Part shown: positions 14,210 through 22,549 of the stretch, one piece after another
Layout: the number at the start of each line of letters is the position of its first letter
Position numbering within the stretch: position 1 is the stretch's first letter
From: an uncultured Collinsella sp.
Lineage (GTDB): Bacteria > Actinomycetota > Coriobacteriia > Coriobacteriales > Coriobacteriaceae
NCBI GenBank assembly: GCA_900542085.1
Contig: UQMK01000001.1
Location: 124,001-188,000, forward strand
Direction of reading: 5' to 3'
DNA: 64,000 bases
Notes under the pieces: generated by a model
Told to the model about the DNA's origin: nothing
Databases searched by the model: none
The model's input: the letters and a program-made list of their open reading frames with translations, nothing else
Translations under genes and position numbers: made by a program

Positions 14210-16153
14210 CTAGTTGCTTGTACCGGAATCGTCCCCGGAGCCAGAGCCAGAAATCGAAACCGTCAGCGTAATCGTGCTGTCGGTGGACTGCTTGCCGGTG
14301 GGGGAGACACCCGTGACAGTTGCGTTCTCGTTGCCGCTCACGGGGTTGCCGTTCTCATCGCAGAATGCGATGTTGTAGAACCCGGCGTTGTTGAGCGCGG
14401 TGACGGCGGCGGAGATGCTCTTGCCGTACAGGTTGCCCGGAACGCTGGCCTTGCCGGACTTCTTGGCGATGACGACGGTGATCGTGGCACCCGGCTTTTG
14501 CTTACCGCTGGGGTTCCAGCTAATGACGGTACCCTCGGCGACTGAGTCGTTCTCCTGGTAGCTTACGTCGACGCCAAAACCGGCCATGTCAAGCGCATTG
14601 CGTGCCTGGGCCTCGGTCATGTCGGTCAGATCGGGCACCGAGGTGGTGTCCGGGCCGCTCGAGACCTTATACGAGATAGTCGTGCCCTTCTTAACCTCCT
14701 TGCCGGCGTCGGTACCCTGCTCAAAGACCTGACCTTCGTCGGCCTCATTGGCTTCCTCGGAGGCGCTGCCCTTCAGGCCTACGCTTGCCAGCGCTGCTTC
14801 GGCTTGGTCCTTGGTCAAACCGACGAGCTGCGGGACCTCAACCTTTTCGGAGGGCTTGGGACCCTTGGAGATCACCAGGTTCACCCTTGTGCCCTTGGGC
14901 TTTTTGGTGTTGCCGTTGGGGGTCTGCTCGGCGACCTTACCCTCGTCGACGTCATCGTTGTAGCTCTGGTCGACGGTACCGACCTCCAGGCCGGCCTCCT
15001 GGATCTGCTCGACGGCGGTCTCCTGATCCTTGCCCAGCACATCGGGGACCGTAACCTGGTCGCCGCTGAACATGCCCGTGGCAAAGGCCACGACGATACC
15101 GATGACGGCGATGGCAGCCACCACGGCGGCAATAATCTTGTTCTTGTTGGACTTGGGCTTCTCGGCCTCGTAGGAACCGGTGGAACCCGAGACGGCGCTG
15201 CGGGGGTTGGTCTGGCCGCTCACGCCCGAGACGGGGCGAACCATAGCGCGCGTGGAGTCAGACAGCTCGCGGGTCTTGGTAGCGCCCAGGTCGCCGGCGG
15301 CACCGATAATGCGCGTGGGCTCCGAGACGTTGACGGCTCGACCGGACAGGTAGCTATTGAGCACCTGGCGCAGCTCATCGGCCGTCTGGAAGCGGTTGGC
15401 CGGGTCCTTCTCCATGCACTTGAGGATGATGCGCTCCAGGTCGGCGTCGACGCCGGAGTTGATCTGGCTCGGCGGGATAGGCAGCTCGTTGACCTGCTTG
15501 AGTGCCACCGAGATGGCGTCGTCGCCGTCGAATGGCACACGGCCGGTAGCGCACTCGTACATGACGACGCCCAGCGAGTAGATATCCGAGGTGGGGCCGA
15601 GGTCCTGACCACGGGTCTGCTCGGGGCTTACGTAGTGGGCGGTGCCCAGCACGTTGTTGTCCTGCGTGAGGTGGCTGTTCTTGGCGCGCGCGATACCAAA
15701 GTCCATTACCTTGATGTTGCCGTCGGGCAGCACCATGATATTTTGCGGCTTAATGTCGCGGTGGATGATCTCGTGCTTATGGGCGACCGAAAGCGCGGAA
15801 CTGATCTGCGAGCCGATCTGTGCGACCTTTTTGGGATCGAGTGCACCGTGGCTCTTGATGCCGCTTTTAAGGTCGGTACCGCGCAGGTACTCCATGACGA
15901 TGTAATAGGTGTCGCCGTCCTTGCCCCAATCGTAGACGCCCACGATATAGGGGGAGGACAGGCCTGCTGCTGCCTGGGCCTCCTGCTTAAAGCGTGCAGC
16001 GAAGGTGGCGTCGCCGGCATACTGCGGCAGCATGATCTTGACGGCAACCGTACGATCGAGGACCTGATCCTGTGCACGGAAGACGGTCGCCATGCCGCCC
16101 GTTCCCACCTTATCCTTGAGGAGGTATCTTCCCCCGAGGACCCTCTGTTCCAT
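14210..16153 (-). CDS. pknB: PASTA-domain Ser/Thr protein kinase (PknB family)
   Basis: A 647-residue transmembrane kinase that senses cell-wall fragments and phosphorylates division and wall-synthesis proteins. The cytoplasmic kinase domain has a GTGGMATV glycine loop, Lys39, HRDIKPQN (131-138) and DFG (151-153). A juxtamembrane linker and one membrane helix (about 345-370) follow. Outside there are four PASTA repeats, beginning near TVPDVLG, EVPQLVG, SVPDLTD and SVPGNLY, then a Ser/Gly-rich end. Start M at 16153 has AGGAGCAGGA directly upstream; an in-frame ATG at 16168 is less likely. Last gene of the leftward wall/signalling operon, the same position pknB has in the mycobacterial cluster. 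Confidence 0.95.
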   Translation of the reverse strand: MEQRVLGGRYLLKDKVGTGGMATVFRAQDQVLDRTVAVKIMLPQYAGDATFAARFKQEAQAAAGLSSPYIVGVYDWGKDGDTYYIVMEYLRGTDLKSGIKSHGALDPKKVAQIGSQISSALSVAHKHEIIHRDIKPQNIMVLPDGNIKVMDFGIARAKNSHLTQDNNVLGTAHYVSPEQTRGQDLGPTSDIYSLGVVMYECATGRVPFDGDDAISVALKQVNELPIPPSQINSGVDADLERIILKCMEKDPANRFQTADELRQVLNSYLSGRAVNVSEPTRIIGAAGDLGATKTRELSDSTRAMVRPVSGVSGQTNPRSAVSGSTGSYEAEKPKSNKNKIIAAVVAAIAVIGIVVAFATGMFSGDQVTVPDVLGKDQETAVEQIQEAGLEVGTVDQSYNDDVDEGKVAEQTPNGNTKKPKGTRVNLVISKGPKPSEKVEVPQLVGLTKDQAEAALASVGLKGSASEEANEADEGQVFEQGTDAGKEVKKGTTISYKVSSGPDTTSVPDLTDMTEAQARNALDMAGFGVDVSYQENDSVAEGTVISWNPSGKQKPGATITVVIAKKSGKASVPGNLYGKSISAAVTALNNAGFYNIAFCDENGNPVSGNENATVTGVSPTGKQSTDSTITLTVSISGSGSGDDSGTSN

Positions 16154-16285
16154 TCCTGCTCCTAACATAACAATTCGCTCAACGTTGTGTGTAGTACCAA
16201 ATATGTGGCCGCTGGGGCCGTGTGGCGCGTTGCCGCTAGCTCATCGGCCGTGGTGCGCCCCGAGTATCCGCTTCGATCACGGGCA

Positions 16286-19156
16286 TCACGCTCCCTGTGC
16301 GGCGAGCGCCGCGGTCAGGACGATGCCGGCGATTTTGGCGGCCTTGACGTCATGCTTGTCGTAATCCTCCAAAGCCACCGAGATGGCGACCGTAGGTGAA
16401 TCGTAGGGGGCAAAGCCGATGAACATGGAGTTGACGTTGGTGCCGCCGGTCTCGGCCGAGCCGGTCTTGCCGGCAACCTTGACACCCGGAATCTGGGCAT
16501 CGGTGCCAGTGCCAGACTGGACGACTGAGAGCATGGCCTGCTTGACCTGGTCGGCCGTGGCAGAGCTGACAGCCTGACCCAGCGAACGGGACTGCATGGT
16601 CTTAACCACGGTTCCGTCTGGGGCGAGCACCTGGGACACAAAGAACGGATCCATGACGACGCCGCTGTTGGCAATGGCGGCGGCGATCACGGCGTTTTGC
16701 ATGACCGTGGTCTGCGGGCCGGGCGTGTGGTCCATACCGACAGGCTGACCTGCACCTGCCCAAGCGGTCTCCCACTCGGTCATAAGCGACGGGTCGGCCA
16801 TGATGGAAGCCGCGGCGGTAAGGTCCTGGCCCAGCTTTTGCCCATAGCCAAAGGCGTTGGCAAACTGTACCAGCGAGCTGGCACCGACCTCGTTGGCCAC
16901 CTGGCCAAAGACGACGTTAGACGACACGGCGAAGGCCTGCTGCAGGCTGATGGTGCCGTAGCTTTCGTTGGCGTAGTTGGTGACCGGAGCGTTGCCGATA
17001 TCCATGGAGCCGGGCGCCTGGTACGTGCTGGTAAGGCTGGCGGTGCCGGTTTCGAGCGCCGCGGAGAGTGTGACGACCTTAAAGGTCGAGCCCGGGGTAT
17101 AGAGAGCGTCCATGGCGCGGTCGTACATGGAGCCGTCCTCGCCACCGCCCGACTGCATCAGGGCATCGATGTTGGTGTTGTCATAGGTGGGCGAGCTTGC
17201 GCATGCGAGGACCGCGCCGGTGCGCGGATCCATAACCACCACGGCACCCTTAAAGCCCTTGAGTGCCTGCTCGGCAGCCGTCTGGATGCGCGAGTCGATG
17301 GTGAGCTTGGCGGTGTTGCCCGGTTGGTTTTGGCCCGCGAGCGACGCGAGGGCGTTGTCCCAGCTGGAGTAATCCTTGGAGCCGGTGAGCGTTTCGTTCA
17401 TGACGCTCTCGACACCAGCGGTGCCGTACTGCTGGCTTACATAGCCCACCACGTGAGCGGCCATGTTTCCGTTGGGGTAGGAGCGGGCGTAGGTGCCGTC
17501 TTCCTGTTGCAGCGACTCGGCCAGCGTCACGCCGTCGGACGTGATGATGGAGCCGCGCTGGATGTACTTGGAGCGGGCGATGGTGTGGTTGTTGGTCGGC
17601 ATGTCCTGATAGTCCTTGGCCTTGATGACCTGGACATAGGTGAGGTTGCCGATAAGGATGGCGAATAGTGCCGTAAAGGCGAGCACGGCACGGGTCAGTC
17701 GATTGGCGAGCGCCACGCGGCCGAGCACACCGGATTCGGGCGTGTCGAGCAGGCGACGGCGCATGCGCGAGCCGGCGGAGTGGCTGCCGCGGGCATACGA
17801 AGACGAAGTGGCGAAGCGCGTGCCAGCCGGGGAGGCCGCCGAGGCGACCTGGTCGTCGGTGATGGCGGCCATGGTGCCGGTGCCGGTGAGCTCGGCCTCG
17901 CGACCGGTTGCCTCGTCACCGGCGCGCAGCAAAAGCGCGACGATGATAAAGCTTGCCAGCAGCGAGGAGCCACCCTGGCTCATAAAGGGCAGGGTGACGC
18001 CGGTCAGCGGGATCAGGCGGGTAACGCCGCCAACGATCAAGAACGCCTGGAAGCTGATGGCGGCCGTAAGACCAGTGGCGCTAAAGGCGGCAAGGTCGGA
18101 CTTGGCACGGGCTGCCGTGGTCAGGCCACGTACGGCAAAGAGCATAAACAGGATAAGAACGGCGCCACCGCCCAAAAGGCCCATCTCCTCGCCGATAGCC
18201 GAGAAGATAAAGTCGGACTCGACGACGGGGATGTTGTTGGCCATGCCGTTGCCAATGCCGACGCCAACAAGGCCGCCGTCGGCCAGCGAGAAGAGGGACT
18301 GGACAATCTGGTAGCCCTGGCCCTGTGCATCCTTAAAGGGATCGGCCCAGATCTGGAAACGAACCTGGACGTGCGACAGGAACTTGTAAGCGCCCACGGC
18401 CCCCACGGCCAAGAGCACAAGGCCGATGATGACATACGAGAAGCGACCCGTGGCAACGTAGAGCATCAGCAAGAAGATGGTGTAGAACAGCAAGGCCGAG
18501 CCCAGGTCACGTTCGAAGACAACGACGAGCAGGCATACACCCCAGACTGCGAACAGCGGCAGCAGCAGGCGCAGACGCGGAATCTTAAGACCCAAGATCT
18601 TGCGGTTGGAGATAGAGAGCAGTTCGCGGTTCTCGGCCAGGTAACCGGCTAGGAACAGCACGATAAAGACCTTGGCGAACTCGCCGGGCTGAATGGTAAA
18701 GCCGGCGATGCGAATCCACAGTTTAGAGCCCGAGATCGTGGTGCCGATAAAGATGGGCAGCATCAGCAAGATGATGCCGATGATGCCAAAGGTGTACTTG
18801 TAGCGCATGACTACGTCGAGGTTTTTGACCAGCGCAAGCGTACCTACCATCAACGCCACCGAGATAAACAGGATGACGAGCTGCGAGATGGCGAGCGTGG
18901 GCGCCAAGCGCGTCACAAACGTGATGCCAATGCCCGAAAGAACAAAGACGATGGGCAGGATGGCCGGGTCGGCGCCGGGTGCCAGAATGCGCACGGCGAT
19001 ATGCGCCGCGGCGAAGGCGGCAAAGAGACCGATCGGAACGGCAAGTGTCTCAAACGAGATGGCGGCGCCTGCGGTGAGCACGTACATCGCATACAGCAGG
19101 ATGACGGGGAACGCCGAGGCGATGAGTAAGAGCAGTTCGGTATTACGGCGACTCAT
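16286..19156 (-). CDS. RodA/FtsW (SEDS) - class B penicillin-binding protein fusion
   Basis: A 956-residue fusion of a peptidoglycan polymerase and its crosslinking partner, normally two proteins. Residues 1-410 are a polytopic SEDS glycosyltransferase with the PVVESDFIFSAIGEEMG segment. Residues about 412-485 are an Ala/Ser-rich, Arg-containing linker. About 490-510 is a further membrane helix, followed outside by the transpeptidase with STFK (690-693), SSN (745-747) and KTG (897-899). All catalytic motifs of both halves are intact and no frameshift is present. ATG 19156 has AAGGGA upstream; GTG 19165 would add three residues. It sits where rodA and pbpA lie as neighbours in other actinobacteria, so fusion of adjacent genes is the simple explanation. 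Confidence 0.93.
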   Translation of the reverse strand: MSRRNTELLLLIASAFPVILLYAMYVLTAGAAISFETLAVPIGLFAAFAAAHIAVRILAPGADPAILPIVFVLSGIGITFVTRLAPTLAISQLVILFISVALMVGTLALVKNLDVVMRYKYTFGIIGIILLMLPIFIGTTISGSKLWIRIAGFTIQPGEFAKVFIVLFLAGYLAENRELLSISNRKILGLKIPRLRLLLPLFAVWGVCLLVVVFERDLGSALLFYTIFLLMLYVATGRFSYVIIGLVLLAVGAVGAYKFLSHVQVRFQIWADPFKDAQGQGYQIVQSLFSLADGGLVGVGIGNGMANNIPVVESDFIFSAIGEEMGLLGGGAVLILFMLFAVRGLTTAARAKSDLAAFSATGLTAAISFQAFLIVGGVTRLIPLTGVTLPFMSQGGSSLLASFIIVALLLRAGDEATGREAELTGTGTMAAITDDQVASAASPAGTRFATSSSYARGSHSAGSRMRRRLLDTPESGVLGRVALANRLTRAVLAFTALFAILIGNLTYVQVIKAKDYQDMPTNNHTIARSKYIQRGSIITSDGVTLAESLQQEDGTYARSYPNGNMAAHVVGYVSQQYGTAGVESVMNETLTGSKDYSSWDNALASLAGQNQPGNTAKLTIDSRIQTAAEQALKGFKGAVVVMDPRTGAVLACASSPTYDNTNIDALMQSGGGEDGSMYDRAMDALYTPGSTFKVVTLSAALETGTASLTSTYQAPGSMDIGNAPVTNYANESYGTISLQQAFAVSSNVVFGQVANEVGASSLVQFANAFGYGQKLGQDLTAAASIMADPSLMTEWETAWAGAGQPVGMDHTPGPQTTVMQNAVIAAAIANSGVVMDPFFVSQVLAPDGTVVKTMQSRSLGQAVSSATADQVKQAMLSVVQSGTGTDAQIPGVKVAGKTGSAETGGTNVNSMFIGFAPYDSPTVAISVALEDYDKHDVKAAKIAGIVLTAALAAQGA

Positions 19157-19172
19157 AAGCGGCACTCCCTTT

Positions 19173-21119
19173 CTAATTCTTATCGGAGGCTTCGGCCTCG
19201 GCGGACTGTTCGGCGGTATTCTCGGAATCCGATTCGGAGGTCGAACCCTGGTCGGTGTTATTGCGGATCGTTTGCGCGTCGATCACCTGACGGGTCTGCT
19301 CCTCGTCGATCTGATGGCGGTACTTGGAGATGGTGTCCTGTGCGTCGTCGATGCTCGTCTGCTGAATACCTGCCTTAAGGCGATTTTGTGTGTCTTCGGG
19401 CAGGTCGGACAGTTTGATGGTGGTCGTGCTGTCGAGCCAGTGCAGCTTAAGGCCGAGCGGCTTGCCGGGAATGCCCCGGTAGACCGCGACGGTGTCCTTG
19501 TAGGTGCCCAGGTAGTACGAGCCGGTGATGCCTGCGTAGGCCCAGATGGCTGCCGCCAGCACAAAAGCGATGCCCAGTACGGTGGCAATGGTGATGTTGC
19601 GGCGGCGGACGCGCTTTGCCTCGCGCATGACGCCATCGTCGACCAGGTCAACGACAAGCACGGTGACGTTGTCGTGCCCGCCGGCGACCAGTGCCGCGTC
19701 AACAAGGTTGTCGACGCAAATCTGCGCGGTCGAGGACTGTGTGGCGATGTTTTCGATATCGCTATCGGGAATCATGCTCGAAAGACCGTCCGAGCACAGG
19801 ATCAGGCGGTCGCCTTCCTCGATATGCAGGGTAAAGTGGTCGGCATACATGGCGGGATCCGAGCCCAGCGCGCGGGTGATGACCGAGCGGTTGGGGTGGA
19901 CGCGAGCCTCGTCTGCCGTAATTTCGCCGGCGTCCACGAGCTCCTCCACATAGGAGTGGTCGCGGGTCACGCGGATGAGCGTGCCCTCGTGGAGCAGATA
20001 GGCGCGCGAGTCGCCCACGTGGGCGATGGCGAGCATGTCGTTTTCGATATAGGCGCAGGTTGCCGTGCAGCCCATGCCGGGCTTGCCAAGCCCGTTGAGC
20101 GCAGCCTCGATGACCGCGGCGTTTGCAGCTTCGACGGCGGCCGCCAGTCGTGCGGCGTCGGCTGCCTGCGGCGCTGTCTTGGCAATGGTCTCGACGGCGA
20201 TGGAGGAGGCTACCTCACCGGCGGCGTGGCCGCCCATGCCGTCGCATACGCAAAAGAGCGGCGATTGCACCAGATAGGAGTCTTCGTTATGCGGGCGCAC
20301 ACAGCCAACATCGGAGCGGGCGCCCCACATGAGCTGCGTGGTCGTGCCGGCGTCGTAGGTCGAGTCAGTCTCGACGCGCTCGTCGGTCAGCGGCTCAAAA
20401 CTCATGGTCGAGCCGGGGTCCTTAAGCTTGGCCTCCACGGCGGCAACGTCAATCTCGGCCGTATCGCCGGGCGAGACGGTGTCGGCATCGTTGCTCGGGT
20501 CGTTGACGTTGGGCGTGGCGGGCTCTTCGGTTGTACGGTCGACAGGCTCGTCGTCTTGCGGGGCGACGGCTGCAGACTCGGGCGTCGCGAAGTGCGCGGG
20601 CGCGGGCGTGCCGTGGGATTGGGAGACATCCTCCGTCGTTGCTGCGGGTACGTCTTCGGTTACAGACTGCATGGCTTCGGGCGCCGATGCGTCCGCGGGG
20701 GAGGGCGCCGCCGCGGGTTCCGGTGCAGATGCGGACTCGGGCGCTGCGGCGGGTGCCGGCGCTACGGGAAACACCGGTGCCGCGGGCTCGGGAGCCGCAA
20801 ATACCGCGGAGCTCTCGGTAATCGCCGTGGCGACGGGTTCGGCAAAGTGAGCCGGCGCGGGCATGTCTTGCGGGACCGCGGGCTGCTCGGCAGCGGCGTG
20901 CACGCCGATGGGGGCGGTGCCGCCGTCAGCGTTGTCCTCGGCATCCTCGTCGTCGGTCAGCGTCGGATATTCTTGCGTTACATGCGAAAGAGGCAGGGAG
21001 AACACAGTGTCCTCGGGCTCCACGGGCGCAGGGCCCGTCGGGGCGGCATGAGCCGGCGCGGCCGCGGGGGCGGCCGACGTCTCTGGCATGGTTGCGGACT
21101 TGTTCTCCTCGTCGATCAT
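19173..21119 (-). CDS. pstP: PP2C-family Ser/Thr phosphatase with long N-terminal extension
   Basis: A 648-residue membrane phosphatase opposing the operon's kinases. Residues 1-260 are a low-complexity Ala/Pro/Glu/Asp-rich region, containing the motif PAPAHFA twice (about 87 and 182). The PP2C catalytic domain spans about 262-500 with metal-binding motifs RSDVG, NEDS, CDGMGGHAAGE, HVGDSRAY, CSDGL and GGHDNVTV. One membrane helix (about 520-540) and a short outer domain with an acidic Ser-rich tail follow. Typical PstP proteins lack such an N-terminal extension. The start overlaps the fhaB stop by 4 bp. The extension may be a phosphorylated or FHA-docking segment; this is inference. Confidence 0.93.
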   Translation of the reverse strand: MIDEENKSATMPETSAAPAAAPAHAAPTGPAPVEPEDTVFSLPLSHVTQEYPTLTDDEDAEDNADGGTAPIGVHAAAEQPAVPQDMPAPAHFAEPVATAITESSAVFAAPEPAAPVFPVAPAPAAAPESASAPEPAAAPSPADASAPEAMQSVTEDVPAATTEDVSQSHGTPAPAHFATPESAAVAPQDDEPVDRTTEEPATPNVNDPSNDADTVSPGDTAEIDVAAVEAKLKDPGSTMSFEPLTDERVETDSTYDAGTTTQLMWGARSDVGCVRPHNEDSYLVQSPLFCVCDGMGGHAAGEVASSIAVETIAKTAPQAADAARLAAAVEAANAAVIEAALNGLGKPGMGCTATCAYIENDMLAIAHVGDSRAYLLHEGTLIRVTRDHSYVEELVDAGEITADEARVHPNRSVITRALGSDPAMYADHFTLHIEEGDRLILCSDGLSSMIPDSDIENIATQSSTAQICVDNLVDAALVAGGHDNVTVLVVDLVDDGVMREAKRVRRRNITIATVLGIAFVLAAAIWAYAGITGSYYLGTYKDTVAVYRGIPGKPLGLKLHWLDSTTTIKLSDLPEDTQNRLKAGIQQTSIDDAQDTISKYRHQIDEEQTRQVIDAQTIRNNTDQGSTSESDSENTAEQSAEAEASDKN

Positions 21120-21532
21120 CGACGGTTCACCTTCATGACCACGTCGCCAATCTGGACTTCGTCGCCCTCGCGCAGCGTTGCGGGTTCCACCAGCTGGCGG
21201 CCGTTGACGAGCGTGCCGTTAAGCGAGTTGAGGTCCTCGATAATAAGTGCCGGACCCTGCAGCGAAAAACGCGCATGCGAGGCCGAGACAAACGGTTCGT
21301 TGATGCAGATGTCCGACGACGGCGAACGGCCGACGATGACGGGGCCGAGCATATCCACGTGGATGCCGCGGATGCCGCGCGGGCCCTTGTCCACATCGAT
21401 CGTCCAGATGGCCGAGTCGCGGCGCTGGCCGCGGACGAGCCCCACGCCGGTCTTCATGACGGCAAACAGGAAGATATAAAGCAGGACGACCAGGACGATG
21501 CGGCCTGCAAACAGGACGATATCGATGTTCAT
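21116..21532 (-). CDS. fhaB: FHA-domain protein FhaB
   Basis: A 138-residue protein: an N-terminal membrane helix (about 5-28), then a forkhead-associated phosphothreonine-binding domain with GRSPSSDI, SASHARF and LNSLNGTLVNG. FhaB-type proteins recruit phosphorylated wall and division proteins to the membrane. It lies between fhaA and pstP, with a 4-bp overlap into pstP, in the order seen in other actinobacteria. Confidence 0.93.
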   Translation of the reverse strand: MNIDIVLFAGRIVLVVLLYIFLFAVMKTGVGLVRGQRRDSAIWTIDVDKGPRGIRGIHVDMLGPVIVGRSPSSDICINEPFVSASHARFSLQGPALIIEDLNSLNGTLVNGRQLVEPATLREGDEVQIGDVVMKVNRR

Positions 21533-21538
21533 AAGCGA

Positions 21539-22549
21539 CTATCCCCTAAATTCGAACGTGCTCAGGCCAAACGTCAGCAGATCGCCGTTGCGCAGCGGGC
21601 AGCGCGTGATGCGACGGTTGTTGACGAGCGTGCCGTTGGTGGAGTTGAGGTCCTCGATCGACCAGTCCGAGCCGGTAAAGGTGAGCTGGGCATGACGGCG
21701 CGACACGTTGGGATCGCGCAGGGCGATGTCGGAAACCGAGCGCTCGCGACCGATGGTCACCTGTGCGGAGGTGATGGCGTGGCTCTCGCCGCTCACGACG
21801 TCGACGAGCTGGGCGAGCGGACGCTGCGGGGCGCGAGAGCTTGCCATGTTGGAGGCGATGCTGGCTGCGGCACCAAGGCCAGCGGCGGCGCCGGTCGCGG
21901 CGGCTCCGCCCATGCCGGCAAGCGCGTCGCGCGAGACGGTTTGGGGCACGGGAATGGGTGCGGCGGCGGGATCGGGCATATTGGGCGCAAAGGGGTCGGC
22001 CACGGCAAGCGGGTCGGGAGTGGCAGCACGAGGTGCCGGCTGCTGCTGCGGCATAGCAGCGGGGTGTTGCTGCGGGGCGGCAAACTGCTGCTGGCCGGCG
22101 CGCGGGGCGCTGGCGGCACGGCTCGCGGCTGAGTTGTTCTGGCCCAGGCCGTTTTGGTAGGCGCGCTCTTCCTCGTACAGGCGACCGAGCGTGGGGGCAT
22201 CGACGTTCTCGGCAAAGACCGAGAACTTGCCGCCGCGCAGCTGCGGGTCGATCATAAAGCGAACGAGGGGCTCGCCGACAAAGACGTAGCGGCGCTTTTC
22301 GGCCTGCGCTTTCACAAACTCGCGGACCTCGCGCGAAAGCTCGGGATAGAACGGGGCGAGCATGGGATCGTCGTCGGCGGCAATCAGGATGGTATAGAGC
22401 GCCGGCGCGGTGTTGACGCCGTTGATCACCAGAGTCTGATCCTCCATGTCGCGAGCGGCCTGCTTGGCAAGCTTCTTAAAGGAGAACGGGGCACGGGTGG
22501 CACCGAAGATGCCGGCCACGTGGTCCTCGAAGATGTTCAGGAAGTTCAC
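21539..22549 (-). CDS. fhaA: FhaA: DUF3662 plus FHA-domain protein
   Basis: A 336-residue cytoplasmic protein. The N-terminal 120 residues match the DUF3662 domain that precedes FHA in FhaA, starting MNFLNIFEDHVAGIF. A Pro/Gln/Ala-rich linker covers about 125-235. The C-terminal FHA domain has GRERSVSDI, NVSRRHAQL and LNSTNGTLVNN. FhaA binds kinase-phosphorylated partners in peptidoglycan synthesis. The start overlaps the upstream kinase stop by 4 bp. Confidence 0.92.
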   Translation of the reverse strand: MNFLNIFEDHVAGIFGATRAPFSFKKLAKQAARDMEDQTLVINGVNTAPALYTILIAADDDPMLAPFYPELSREVREFVKAQAEKRRYVFVGEPLVRFMIDPQLRGGKFSVFAENVDAPTLGRLYEEERAYQNGLGQNNSAASRAASAPRAGQQQFAAPQQHPAAMPQQQPAPRAATPDPLAVADPFAPNMPDPAAAPIPVPQTVSRDALAGMGGAAATGAAAGLGAAASIASNMASSRAPQRPLAQLVDVVSGESHAITSAQVTIGRERSVSDIALRDPNVSRRHAQLTFTGSDWSIEDLNSTNGTLVNNRRITRCPLRNGDLLTFGLSTFEFRG

